DNA of 64,000 bases from Streptomyces sp. TS71-3. GTDB lineage: Bacteria; Actinomycetota; Actinomycetes; Streptomycetales; Streptomycetaceae. The stretch is from contig NZ_BNEL01000003.1 in NCBI RefSeq assembly GCF_018327685.1, forward strand, positions 3,658,001 through 3,722,000, in the 5' to 3' direction. The notes below the pieces were generated by a model that worked only from the letters and a program-made list of their open reading frames with translations, ran no database searches and was not told the DNA's origin. The position numbers and the translations under genes are program-made. The first letter of the stretch is position 1. Each line of letters starts with the position of its first letter. This document shows, in pieces, positions 8,585-16,780 of this stretch.

Positions 8585-9400
8585 CTATCTTCCCTGCCAC
8601 CGCGGGGCGCGCTTGCCGAGGAACGCGGTGACGCCCTCGTGGAAGTCCCGGCTGCCGTAGCACATCTCGTACAGGTCGTCGCCGTGGCCGGGGTCGGCCG
8701 CGGCCAGCACGCGCCGGTCGGCCTCCTTGATCGCCGCCAGCGTCAGCGGGGCGCAGCGGGCGATATCCGCGGCCAGTTCGCCGACCCGGTCGTCGAGGCG
8801 GCCGGGCTCGACCACCTCCGTGACGAAGCCCGCCTCGTGCGCCTCCGCGGCCGGGATCAGCCGGGCGGTGAGCAGGGCGCGCAGCGTCCGCGCCCGGCCG
8901 AGGCCCGCGTACAGCCGGGCGATGGCGGTCGGCGACAGGCAGTTGCCGAGGGAGCGTCCGATCGGGGCACCGAACACCGCGTCCGGGGTGCACACCACCA
9001 GGTCGCAGGAGGCGGCGACGACGAGTCCCGCGCCCACCGCCGGCCCCTGGACCACGGCCACCGCGGGCATCCGCAGGCCGGCCAGGCGGCCCACCGCGCG
9101 GCCGACGCGGTGCTCGTAGGCCACACCGTCTTCCCCCGAGGTGACGGCCCGGAACTCGCGGATGTCGGTGCCCGCGGCGAACGCGGCCTCGCCGGCGCCC
9201 CGCACCACCGTGAGCCGCACCTCGTCGTCGGCGTCGATCTCCTCGCAGGCGCTCTCCAGCTCGTCGTACATCCGCAGCGTGAGGGCGTTGCGCTGGCGGG
9301 GGTTGGCCAGGGTGAGGTGGGCGGCGTGCGCGCCGGTGCCGGGAACCGGGTGCTTGGCCCAGTGCACCCGGGGGGTCTCGGGCTCGGTGGAGTGCGTCAT
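8585..9400 (-). CDS. Enoyl-CoA hydratase/isomerase family protein
   Basis: 271 aa crotonase-fold enzyme. The oxyanion-hole segments are visible: FAAGTDIREF and VQGPAVGAGLVVAASCDLVV, then AVFGAPIGRSLGNCLSP and the usual C-terminal helices (FHEGVTAFLGKRAPRW). The typical second catalytic Glu is not evident at the position seen in fatty-acid hydratases, so the exact reaction (hydratase, isomerase or another crotonase activity) is open. The start was placed at MTHSTEPETPR because upstream codons read as low-complexity, Pro/Arg-rich sequence. The gene faces the hydrogenase operon and lies downstream of the KASIII remnant on the same strand. Confidence 0.85.
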   Translation of the reverse strand: MTHSTEPETPRVHWAKHPVPGTGAHAAHLTLANPRQRNALTLRMYDELESACEEIDADDEVRLTVVRGAGEAAFAAGTDIREFRAVTSGEDGVAYEHRVGRAVGRLAGLRMPAVAVVQGPAVGAGLVVAASCDLVVCTPDAVFGAPIGRSLGNCLSPTAIARLYAGLGRARTLRALLTARLIPAAEAHEAGFVTEVVEPGRLDDRVGELAADIARCAPLTLAAIKEADRRVLAAADPGHGDDLYEMCYGSRDFHEGVTAFLGKRAPRWQGR

Positions 9401-9678
9401 AGGGCGGGGCCGTTCGCGGGGCGGGCGGGGTGCCGTGGATGCTGGTCGTTCACGTCTCTCCCAGGATCTCGTCGGAGTACCGCCGGACGGTGGGGCCATC
9501 GCCGGGAGATACCGTATCTGCTCGCTCTCACGGGCCCTGCTCGCGGAACTCCCCGTTCCGGACCGCCGGCAAACACGTGATCGGGTCGGGGGTGGACGGT
9601 ACGTGGGAGGGGATCCTCGGTGCGGTCGCGGCAGCGGCGGACACCGATGGCGACATGCCGGGACCGTCGCGGTGGACG

Positions 9679-10182
9679 TCACCGTCGTGCGCCCTCGCCC
9701 ATGACCGCGGTGACGCCCAGCACCAGCGCGTCGTCGGTGAACGTCTTCTCGCCGACGAGGACGAGGGCGAGGGCGTCCGGGTCGCCGTCCTCGGCGAGCA
9801 TCCGGCCGGCGAGCTCCACGGAGACGAGCGCCGAGGCGCAGGCCTGCTGGTTGAGGGCGAACGTCTGCGCGTGGGAGAGCCCCAGAGCCTCGCGTGCCTC
9901 ATGCAGCGGGTTGAGGGAGTAGGGGGCGGCCACGGGCATGGTCCGGGCCTGCACGACGTAGCGGACCAGGTGCCCCTGCCCCCGCAGTTCCGGCAACGAC
10001 CTCCCGGCGGCGACGAGCTGCCCCGCCATGCCGATATCCGGGTCGCTGTGGACCGTTCGGAAGCCGTAGTACTGTTTGTGAATTTTTATTTCCCGCTCGC
10101 TGAGCCCGAATCGGTTGAGATATTCGACCACGGACTCGCTATGGGAAGGCAGATAGGCCGAAACCGCGGCAAGGGATATCAA
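9679..10182 (-). pseudogene. Truncated ketoacyl-ACP synthase III-like gene (N-terminal half only)
   Basis: A TTG start behind an AGGAGG ribosome site 5 bp upstream opens a 167-aa frame: ISLAAVSAYLPSHSESVVEY, HKQYYGFRTVHSDPD and FALNQQACASALVSVELAG with the nucleophilic Cys position of KASIII enzymes. It stops right after AVMGEGA, where family members (about 330 aa) continue into the C-terminal domain holding the catalytic His and Asn. None of the frames just downstream continues the homology. The stretch near 10040-10200 is unusually AT-rich for the window and uses rare codons (ATA, AAA), suggesting transferred DNA. It is probably non-functional, though a standalone product cannot be excluded. 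Confidence 0.7.
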
Positions 10183-10406
10183 GGTTGCCTCCTGGAATAG
10201 GCATGCGCCCATTACAGGATCTGGACGGCGCCGTGGCACGGGTAGTAGCCCACGGGCGGTCCAAGTACCTGCACTTTCGGGTAGGGATCCGTGGGGCCTC
10301 GGTCAGGGCCGGATGCGGGGCGCCACGCACCGCAGCGAGGCGCCGCGACCGGCTGTCTCCGCCCGTCACACGGTGTCCGCCAGGGCCACCCGTGCGGCGG
10401 AGCGGG

Positions 10407-10613
10407 TCAGCTCTTCGTCGCCGTGATCGTGCTCCGGGGCCGGATGTCCGTCCAGTGCTCCTCGATGTAGGCCAGGCACGCGGCACGGCTGTCGCGCTCG
10501 CGCACGACGCGCCACCCCCCGGGTGCCTCCACGGAGAGCGGCCACAGGGAGTGCTGGCCCTCGTCGTTGATCAGCACCTGGAACTCGGCATCCGCATCGT
10601 CGAAGGCGTTCAC
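10407..10613 (-). CDS. MbtH family protein (NRPS adenylation-domain chaperone)
   Basis: 68 aa from a GTG preceded by GGAGGAGAACC. It matches the MbtH family along its length: NAFDDADAEFQVLINDEGQH, SLWPLSVEAPGGW, RAACLAYIEEHWTDIRPRS, including the conserved Trp residues and SLWP core. MbtH proteins bind and activate adenylation domains of non-ribosomal peptide synthetases. No NRPS gene lies in the window, so it is an orphan here; MbtH proteins can serve in trans. Together with the truncated KASIII downstream it looks like the remains of a biosynthetic cluster. Confidence 0.93.
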   Translation of the reverse strand: MNAFDDADAEFQVLINDEGQHSLWPLSVEAPGGWRVVRERDSRAACLAYIEEHWTDIRPRSTITATKS

Positions 10614-10803
10614 TCGGTTCTCCTCCACTCGTCGTCGACCGTCCCCTGACACGGGAACGGTGTCGGCCATCCCGGCGGGGCCTCGCCGGCGCGATCCGCT
10701 CGCGACGGGTCCCGCGCCCCCGGATGACCTGGGCATCCGATCAGGACCGGGGCACCTGATCAGGACCGGGGCACCGGATTGCCCGCCGGTGCCCGGGAGG
10801 CGC

Positions 10804-11457
10804 TCATACGATGCCTTCGTTGATCGCCATGATGACGGCGGTGGTTCTGTTGGGGGCGCCCAGCTTCAGCAGGACCGCACCCACCAGGCGCTTCACACCG
10901 TGCGAGGAGATCCCGAGCGCCTTCGCTATCTGCTTGTTGCTGAATCCCTGGGCCAGCAGACCCAGCGTCTCCTTCTTCCGCGCCGTGAACGCGACCGACA
11001 GGCCCGCGGCCGAGCGGTGCACCTTGCCACGGCTGGAGGCCAGCAACTCCCGGGCCAGCCGCGCGGGCATGGGGATCTCGCCGGCGACCACCCGGTGCAG
11101 GGCGGTCTCGATCGACCGGGCGGTGGCGTCGGCCAGGGAGATGACACCGTCGCACGGCAGGTCCCCGTGCAGCGAGATCTCCCGGCTGCGTACGTCGTCG
11201 CCGACCAGCAGGACGAACGGCCTGTCCCGGTCGGTGTCGAACAGCCCCTCCTCGGCACACCGCCTCCACTGCTGAGGGGTCGCCAGGACGATGCGTGCCT
11301 CCGCCTTCACGTGGCCGGACCAGTCCTCGGGCCACTCCGTCACCGAGGTGACCTGGGGGATCTGGGCGAGTAGCGAATTCAGACCCCGGCGGAGCACCTC
11401 TGAATCCACCAGCAGCACAACGGAGAACTGCTGCATGGCGGCTTCTGCAATAGGCAT
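10804..11457 (-). CDS. LuxR/NarL-type transcriptional regulator with atypical receiver domain
   Basis: 217 aa. Residues about 155-215 form the LuxR helix-turn-helix (TARKKETLGLLAQGFSNKQI then AKALGISSHGVKRLVGAVLL). The N-terminal 120 residues have the layout of a response-regulator receiver (VVLLVDSEVLRRGLNSLL) but lack a recognisable phospho-acceptor Asp: the corresponding strand reads ARIVLATPQQ. It is therefore probably phosphorylation-independent, as in many biosynthetic-cluster regulators. It is the first gene of a minus-strand series with mbtH and the KASIII fragment. A nearby second ATG (MQQFS) lacks a ribosome site. Confidence 0.85.
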   Translation of the reverse strand: MPIAEAAMQQFSVVLLVDSEVLRRGLNSLLAQIPQVTSVTEWPEDWSGHVKAEARIVLATPQQWRRCAEEGLFDTDRDRPFVLLVGDDVRSREISLHGDLPCDGVISLADATARSIETALHRVVAGEIPMPARLARELLASSRGKVHRSAAGLSVAFTARKKETLGLLAQGFSNKQIAKALGISSHGVKRLVGAVLLKLGAPNRTTAVIMAINEGIV

Positions 11458-11856
11458 GAATGATTCCCATCCTGAAGAATCGGTGGGGGGCGACGCGCAG
11501 GATGCGGACGGGCCCTCAGCGAGCCGGCGCCCGTCCGGGGCCGCGGCGGCGCAGCCGGATGGTGGCCCTCGTGGCCCACTCCGCTGCTGTCAGGGGTCGA
11601 CCGCCGTGCTGCTCATCGGACATGCGCCTGTCCCATCTTCCCGTCGTGACGACGGCAGCGTCGTGAACTGCTTCTACTCTCGGTGGCCGGAACAGGACAC
11701 GGAAGTCACGAGGGCACGTTATTTGACTGTTAAACAAGGTACGAGTGCAGGCACTCTGGGAGCGGAGCCGCCGTCGTGATCTCATGAGGAGGACTCCGGC
11801 CGGAAACGCCCACCGGCACGGCCGCGACCCGTCACCCGCACCACGCAGCAGGAGGA
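11458..11856. other. Divergent intergenic region, no gene seen
   Basis: This 399-bp stretch separates the LuxR gene (leftward) from the FAH-family gene (rightward) and must hold both promoters. It contains an AT-richer island near 11725-11750 with a TTGACT element, but no convincing -10 at a suitable distance. The FAH gene has an AGGAGG ribosome site just upstream. Confidence 0.6.
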
Positions 11857-13032
11857 ATGGTGGACCCGAACGCTCTGTCACCCGGCTCTGTGCTCCCCGA
11901 GGACGCGGACGGTGCCGCCCTCGTCGCCCGCGTGCAGGAGCCGGAGTGGGGCGGACCGTGCGTGGCCGCCGTGCGCGGCGAGGAGGTCGTCGACCTGACC
12001 GCGCTCGCCCCCACCGTCTCTGACCTGCTCGAGCGCGACGACGCGGCCGAGCTGGTGCGCCGCGCCGAGGGCGGCAGGACCTGGCGGCTGGGAGAGCTGC
12101 TGGCCGCCACGGCCGAGGGCCGCCGCGACGTGCCCCACCTGCTCGCCCCCGTCGACCTCCAGCTCCTCAAGGCGGCCGGTGTCACCTTCGCGCGCAGCAT
12201 GCTGGAGCGGGTCATCGAGGAGCGCACCGGCGGCGACCCGGCGGGCGCCGAGCGGGTGCGGGAGCTCGTCGCGAAGGCCGTCGGAGGCGCCCTCGCCCAC
12301 GTCACGCCCGGCTCCCCGGAGGCCGCGAGGGCCAAGGAGCTGCTGATATCCGAGGGGCTCTGGTCGCAGTACCTGGAGGTCGGCATCGGCCCCGACCCCG
12401 AGGTCTTCACCAAGGCGCCCGTGCTCTCCGCGGTCGGCACCGGCGCCGACATCGGCATCCTGGCCTCGTCCGTGTGGAACAACCCGGAGCCCGAGGCCGT
12501 CCTCGCCGTGGACTCCAGGGGCCGGGTGCGCGGCGCCACCCTCGGCAACGACGTCAACCTCCGCGACGTCGAGGGCCGCAGCGCGCTGCTGCTGCCCCGC
12601 GCCAAGGACAACAACGCGTCCTGTGCCATAGGCCCCTTCCTCCGCCTCCTCGACGACGGCTTCACCCTCGACGACGTCCGGGGGCTCGACATCGAGCTGC
12701 GGGTCGAGGGACCGGACGGGTTCGTCCTCCAGGGCCTCAGCTCGATGCGGGAGATCAGCCGGGACGTGCTCGACCTGGTGGCCTCCGTGCACGGTCCCCA
12801 CCACCAGCACCCGGACGGCTTCGTGCTCTTCACCGGGACCCTCTTCGCGCCCACGGAGGACCGCTCGGTGCCGGGCGAGGGCTTCACCCACGAGCGCGGT
12901 GACGTGGTCCGGATCTCCAGCCCCCGGCTGGGCGCCCTGGTGAACACCGTCACCACCAGCGAGAGCGCGCCGCCGTGGGAGTTCGGGATCACCGCGCTGA
13001 TGCGCAACCTCGCGGCACGGGGCCTGCTGTGA
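11857..13032 (+). CDS. Fumarylacetoacetate hydrolase (FAH) family protein
   Basis: 391 aa, longer than minimal FAH enzymes, with an N-terminal domain of about 110 residues and a C-terminal catalytic domain. The metal-binding segment can be read as WNNPEPEAVLAVDSRGRV followed by GNDVNLRDVEG, and the substrate loop includes LLLPRAKDNNASCAIGPFL. This layout resembles the subfamily of 2-keto-3-deoxy sugar-acid dehydratases and oxoacid hydrolases rather than true fumarylacetoacetase. It is translationally coupled to the FAD oxidase downstream (GTGA overlap), suggesting joint action on a 2-hydroxy or 2-oxo acid. The substrate cannot be told from the sequence. Confidence 0.82.
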   Translation: MVDPNALSPGSVLPEDADGAALVARVQEPEWGGPCVAAVRGEEVVDLTALAPTVSDLLERDDAAELVRRAEGGRTWRLGELLAATAEGRRDVPHLLAPVDLQLLKAAGVTFARSMLERVIEERTGGDPAGAERVRELVAKAVGGALAHVTPGSPEAARAKELLISEGLWSQYLEVGIGPDPEVFTKAPVLSAVGTGADIGILASSVWNNPEPEAVLAVDSRGRVRGATLGNDVNLRDVEGRSALLLPRAKDNNASCAIGPFLRLLDDGFTLDDVRGLDIELRVEGPDGFVLQGLSSMREISRDVLDLVASVHGPHHQHPDGFVLFTGTLFAPTEDRSVPGEGFTHERGDVVRISSPRLGALVNTVTTSESAPPWEFGITALMRNLAARGLL

Positions 13033-14558
13033 GCGCCGCCGAAGGCCCGGCCCCGAGCGACGCGACCGGGCCTGAGCCCTCCGCCACCCGACCCGAGTCC
13101 TGCCCAACTGGGCCCGAGTCTTCCGCCACCGGGCCCGAGCCCTTCGTCCCTGACCCCGAGGCCCTGCCCACCGCACTGGCCGAGCTGGCCGCGCACCTCC
13201 CGGACGGCGCCCTGGTCACCGACCCGGACGTGCTGGAGGCTCACCGCGGTGACCGCGCCCCGTTCTGCCCGAGCGGCACTCCCGCCGCCCTGGTACGCGC
13301 CCGCAGCACCGACGAGGTGTCGCTGGTGCTGCGCACCGCCGACCGGTACCGCGTCCCCGTGGTGCCGCAGGCCGCCCGGACCGGCCTGGCCGGCGGCGCC
13401 AACGCCGTCGACGGCTGCATCCTGCTGTCGGTGGAGCGCATGGACCGCATCCTCGACATCGACACCGTCGACCAGGTGGCGGTCGTCGAGGCCGGAGTCG
13501 TCAACGCCGACTTGTCCCGCGCCGTCGCCGAACACGGCCTGTTCTACCCGCCCGACCCGTCCTCGTGGGAGATGTCGACGCTCGGCGGGAACGCCGCCAC
13601 GAACGCCGGGGGCCTGTGCTGCGTCAAGTACGGCGTCACCGGCGACTTCGTCCGCGGCCTGACCGTGGTGCTCGCGAGCGGCGAGGTGCTGCGCACCGGC
13701 CGCCGCACCGCCAAGGGCGTCGCGGGATACGACCTCACCCACCTGTTCGTCGGCTCCGAGGGCACCCTCGGCGTCATCACCGAGGTGACCCTCGCACTGC
13801 GGCCCGCCGCCCAGGCACCGCTGACCGCCGTCGGCTTCTTCCCGGCACCGGCGGCCGCGTGCGCGGCGGTCGCCGACTACATGGCGGACGGCACCCGGCC
13901 CAGCCTGCTGGAGCTGATGGACCGGCCCACCATGGACGTCGTCTCCGCCTACCGCGACCCGGGCTTCCCGCCCGACGCGGGCGCCGTGCTGATCGCCCAG
14001 TCGGACCGCGGCGAGCAGGCGCCCGCGGACCTGAAGCGGTTCGCGGACATCGCGGCCCGGCACGGCGGTGACGCCATCGTCTCCGAGGACCCCGCGGAGG
14101 CCGAGCTGCTGCTGGCCGCCCGGCGCATGGTGGCGGTGGCCACCGAGCAGCTCGGCTCCTACCTCGCGGACGACGTGTGCGTGCCCCGCCGCGTCCTCGC
14201 CGAGCTGGTCGACGGCGTGCAGGACGTGGCCCGCGAGCACGGGGTGCGGATCACCTGCGTCGCGCACGCCGGGGACGGCAACCTCCATCCGCATGTCCTC
14301 TTCGATCCGGCGGATCCCGACGAGGTGGCGCGCGCGCACCGGGCGTTCGGCGCGGTGATGGACCTCGGGCTCGCCCTCGGCGGCACCATCACGGGCGAGC
14401 ACGGAGTCGGGGTGCTCAAGCGCGACTGGCTCCGCAAGGAGCTGGGACCCGTCGGGCTCCGCGTCCACCACGACATCAAGCGCGCCCTCGACCCGGGCGG
14501 CATCCTCAACCCGGGCAAGGTCCTCGCGGCGCCGGGCCCCGCGCCGTCAGCCGGTTAG
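13029..14558 (+). CDS. FAD-linked oxidase (GlcD/D-lactate dehydrogenase type)
   Basis: 509 aa from the GTG overlapping the previous stop. After an N-terminal linker of about 45 residues made of TGPES-like repeats comes an FAD_binding_4 domain (GLAGGANAVDGCILLSVERM, PPDPSSWEMSTLGGNAATNA, GGLCCVKYGVTGDFVRGLT, LFVGSEGTLGVITEVTL), then the FAD-oxidase C-terminal domain with the metal-site motif HAGDGNLHPHV and the closing ITGEHGVGVLKR. Such enzymes oxidise 2-hydroxy acids (glycolate, D-lactate, 2-hydroxyglutarate) to 2-oxo acids. Coupling to the FAH-family gene suggests a two-step 2-hydroxyacid pathway; this is inference. Confidence 0.88.
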   Translation: MSAAEGPAPSDATGPEPSATRPESCPTGPESSATGPEPFVPDPEALPTALAELAAHLPDGALVTDPDVLEAHRGDRAPFCPSGTPAALVRARSTDEVSLVLRTADRYRVPVVPQAARTGLAGGANAVDGCILLSVERMDRILDIDTVDQVAVVEAGVVNADLSRAVAEHGLFYPPDPSSWEMSTLGGNAATNAGGLCCVKYGVTGDFVRGLTVVLASGEVLRTGRRTAKGVAGYDLTHLFVGSEGTLGVITEVTLALRPAAQAPLTAVGFFPAPAAACAAVADYMADGTRPSLLELMDRPTMDVVSAYRDPGFPPDAGAVLIAQSDRGEQAPADLKRFADIAARHGGDAIVSEDPAEAELLLAARRMVAVATEQLGSYLADDVCVPRRVLAELVDGVQDVAREHGVRITCVAHAGDGNLHPHVLFDPADPDEVARAHRAFGAVMDLGLALGGTITGEHGVGVLKRDWLRKELGPVGLRVHHDIKRALDPGGILNPGKVLAAPGPAPSAG

Positions 14559-14580
14559 ACCAGCCCTTCGGATCGGCCGG

Positions 14581-15459
14581 TCACAGGAGCGAGAGGCCGT
14601 AGGCGCTCAGGGGTTCGACGACGGGCTGGAAGAAGGTGGTGCCGCCCGATGAGCAGGTGCCGCTGCCGCCCGAGGTGATGCCGAGCGCGGAGTGGCCCGT
14701 GAAGAGCGGGCCGCCGCTGTCGCCGGGCTCCGCGCAGACGGTGGTCTGGATGAGGCCGGTCACGACGTCGCCGCCGCCGTAGTTCACCGTCGCGTTGAGC
14801 GCGGACACGGTGCCGCAGTGCACTCCCGTGGCGGGCCCCGTGCGGCACACGCTCTGGCCGACGGACGGCGTCCGGGCGTCCATGATGTCGATCAGCGTCC
14901 CGCCGGGACCGCGCACCCCGCCCTCCGCCTGGCTCGGGTCGCTGTATCTGATGAGGCCGTAGTCGTCGCCGGGGAAGCTGCTCGCGGTCACCGGCCCGAT
15001 GGACCACGTGCCGCCGCCTTGCGTGCAGTGTCCGGCGGTGAGGGCGTACGCGGTGCCGCCGGCGTCCCTGACGTTGAAGCCCACCGTGCAGCGCAGCCCG
15101 CCCGGGCCGGTGATGATGTCTCCGCCGGCCGCCCGCTCGGCGAGCCGGCCCGGGATGCGGCGGATCTCCAGCGCTCCGGCCTTGACGCGCGCCGCGGCCC
15201 TGATCCGGGCGATGTCCCCGGCGCCGACCGTACGGTCCGCGGTCACCACGAGGGTGCCCCGCGCCGGGTCGGTGTACCAGGCGGTGCCCGCCACGTCGGC
15301 TCGCCGGACGGCCGCGTCGGCGGTCGCGAGCCGGCCCGGGCCCGCCCCGGCAGCGGCGGCGTTCTGCGCGACGGCGACGGGCGCGATGGCGGCGACGGCG
15401 GCCAGCAGCCCGGAGACGACGGCGATCCTGCGCACGCAGCGTGCGGACGTCCTGCTCAT
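14581..15459 (-). CDS. Secreted S1 serine protease of the streptogrisin type
   Basis: 292 aa preproprotein. The start follows a GGGAGG site; an upstream ATG in frame lacks one. Layout: signal peptide ([20 protein letters not shown]), a propeptide with the Pro_A-like segment [14 protein letters not shown], then a mature chymotrypsin-like domain beginning near [15 protein letters not shown]. The catalytic triad is visible as His in TAGHC, Asp in DDYGLIRY and Ser in GDSGGP; two disulfide pairs are likely. The gene is convergent with the FAD oxidase, only 22 bp away. It is typical of Streptomyces extracellular proteases. Confidence 0.93.
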   Translation of the reverse strand: MSRTSARCVRRIAVVSGLLAAVAAIAPVAVAQNAAAAGAGPGRLATADAAVRRADVAGTAWYTDPARGTLVVTADRTVGAGDIARIRAAARVKAGALEIRRIPGRLAERAAGGDIITGPGGLRCTVGFNVRDAGGTAYALTAGHCTQGGGTWSIGPVTASSFPGDDYGLIRYSDPSQAEGGVRGPGGTLIDIMDARTPSVGQSVCRTGPATGVHCGTVSALNATVNYGGGDVVTGLIQTTVCAEPGDSGGPLFTGHSALGITSGGSGTCSSGGTTFFQPVVEPLSAYGLSLL

Positions 15460-15625
15460 GGCATCCTCCCTTGGTCCGGTTCGGACGACGCGAGGGTGCC
15501 CGGTGTGTCGCATCAGCTCCCTCGATGCATGGTCCTCCGGCGCGCGAGCGCCGGACAAGGCGGGGATCCGGCCGGTCGGGAGGACTGCCGTCCAGGCCGA
15601 CCACCGTGTCCGGGGCGCACGTGGA

Positions 15626-15652
15626 AGAGCCTCCGTCGCTGACGGAGGCTCT
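15626..15652 (-). terminator. Hairpin terminator downstream of the SGNH esterase gene
   Basis: A perfect 12-bp inverted repeat (AGAGCCTCCGTC and its complement) with a 3-nt loop lies about 50 bp past the esterase stop and before the protease gene. There is no T-run, as is common in this GC range. Confidence 0.7.
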
Positions 15653-15702
15653 CTGCCGCACCAGTGCGTTCATGATGGACTTTCAGAGGTGGTCGGGGCC
15701 CC

Positions 15703-16503
15703 TCAGCTGCCGCTGACGCTGTTGAACACGGGGTAGTAGCCGCTGGAGTGGCCGGTGGCGGTGGGGTGGTACGACTCCCAGCTCGGGGAGACGACGAGGG
15801 AGTGCAGCCAGTCGTCGCCGGAGCAGAGCTCGTGTCCGCTGAAGGTGGAGCTGACGTCGCCGTAGACGAAGCCGTGGTTCTGCGAGGCCGTCCTGATGAC
15901 GCTGTTGAGCATGTCCGCCGCCTCGTCGATCTTGCGGTGCTTGGTGTCCGAGAGGCCGACGCAGAACACGTTGAGCGTGTAGATGCGCGGGTAGCCCAGC
16001 ACGACCACCCTGGCGTTGGGGGCCTTGGCGCGTATCGCGTCGTAGGTGGCCTTCAGGCGGCCGGGAAGCGTGTTCTGGGCGTAGCTCTCGGCCTGGTTGA
16101 CCCGGTTGACGCAGGTGCTGTCTGAGCCCGTCACGCAGGTGGTCATCACGTCGGAGAAGCCCGCGTCGTTGCCGCCGATGGTGAGGGAGACCAGCCCGGT
16201 GGAGGCGCTCAGGTGACCGAGCTGGCTGTTCGTCACGTCCGTGGTCACCGCGCCCGAGCAGGCGTCGTCGTTGAACGAGGACGGCTGGTGGGCGTTCTTC
16301 CACAGGTAGGGGTACGCGCTCAGGCTGCGGTGGCAGTCACCGCTCGAACTGTCGTAGTTGCCGGCACCGTTGCCGGACGAGTACGAGTCACCCAGTGCCA
16401 CATAGGCAGGTCCGGCAGCCTGTGCCGGACCTGTCAGAACAAGGCTGAGCACCGTCGCCATGGTCGCGGTGGCGAGGGCGGACAGCGCGGATCTGAGTCT
16501 CAC
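15703..16503 (-). CDS. Secreted SGNH/GDSL-family esterase or lipase
   Basis: 266 aa with a signal peptide ending near GPAQAAG. The family blocks are in order: VALGDSYSSGNGAG (nucleophilic Ser, block I), the Gly of ACSGAVT (block II), IGGNDAGF (block III, Asn) and ESYHPTATGH (block V, catalytic His). Six cysteines fit the three disulfides of Streptomyces secreted SGNH lipases. The GTG start has GGAGG 5 bp upstream. Three exact GTAGCTAC palindromes spaced 12 bp apart sit immediately upstream and may regulate it. The substrate (lipid or polysaccharide ester) is not defined. Confidence 0.93.
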   Translation of the reverse strand: MRLRSALSALATATMATVLSLVLTGPAQAAGPAYVALGDSYSSGNGAGNYDSSSGDCHRSLSAYPYLWKNAHQPSSFNDDACSGAVTTDVTNSQLGHLSASTGLVSLTIGGNDAGFSDVMTTCVTGSDSTCVNRVNQAESYAQNTLPGRLKATYDAIRAKAPNARVVVLGYPRIYTLNVFCVGLSDTKHRKIDEAADMLNSVIRTASQNHGFVYGDVSSTFSGHELCSGDDWLHSLVVSPSWESYHPTATGHSSGYYPVFNSVSGS

Positions 16504-16526
16504 GAGAGCCTCCTTGGGCGCGACGG

Positions 16527-16570
16527 GTAGCTACAGAGGTAGCTACGCGGGTAGCTACTCATTGGTAGCA
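16527..16570. promoter_or_regulatory. Three 12-bp-spaced GTAGCTAC palindromes upstream of the esterase
   Basis: The 8-bp palindrome GTAGCTAC occurs at 16527-16534, 16539-16546 and 16551-16558, with a partial fourth (GTAGCA) at 16565. The spacing is near one helical turn. The array lies 24-60 bp upstream of the esterase start, where an operator or 5'-leader structure would sit. A TTGACA-like hexamer (minus strand) is at 16598-16603, without a clear -10. Confidence 0.6.
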
Positions 16571-16780
16571 AGCGTTGGCGCCCAATGGAAGTGTGCATGT
16601 CAAGAATTAATGGTTGTCCGGGGGTGTACTGGGACTCGGGTGACCATGTCAGGGCGCCCGACCGGGCGCGCGCGCCCGGTTGCCCGGGAGGCGGGATGAT
16701 CCCGGTTCAACCCGCTTCGCGGGCATGCCGGTTGGCCGGAGCGCCGGGGTCCGGTGGCGGCCGGGTGAATACCCCGGTGG

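Noticed and set aside
9401..9678. A frameshifted continuation of the KASIII gene
   Set aside because: All three minus-strand frames were read after AVMGEGA and none resumes the C-terminal ketosynthase sequence, so truncation fits better than a single frameshift.
11832..14471. An 879-aa minus-strand open frame opposite the FAH and FAD-oxidase genes
   Set aside because: Shadow frame; the plus-strand proteins carry intact family motifs.
16690..16740. Possible tRNA T-arm (GGTTCAA)
   Set aside because: Flanking bases do not pair as a T-stem and no acceptor or anticodon arm could be drawn.
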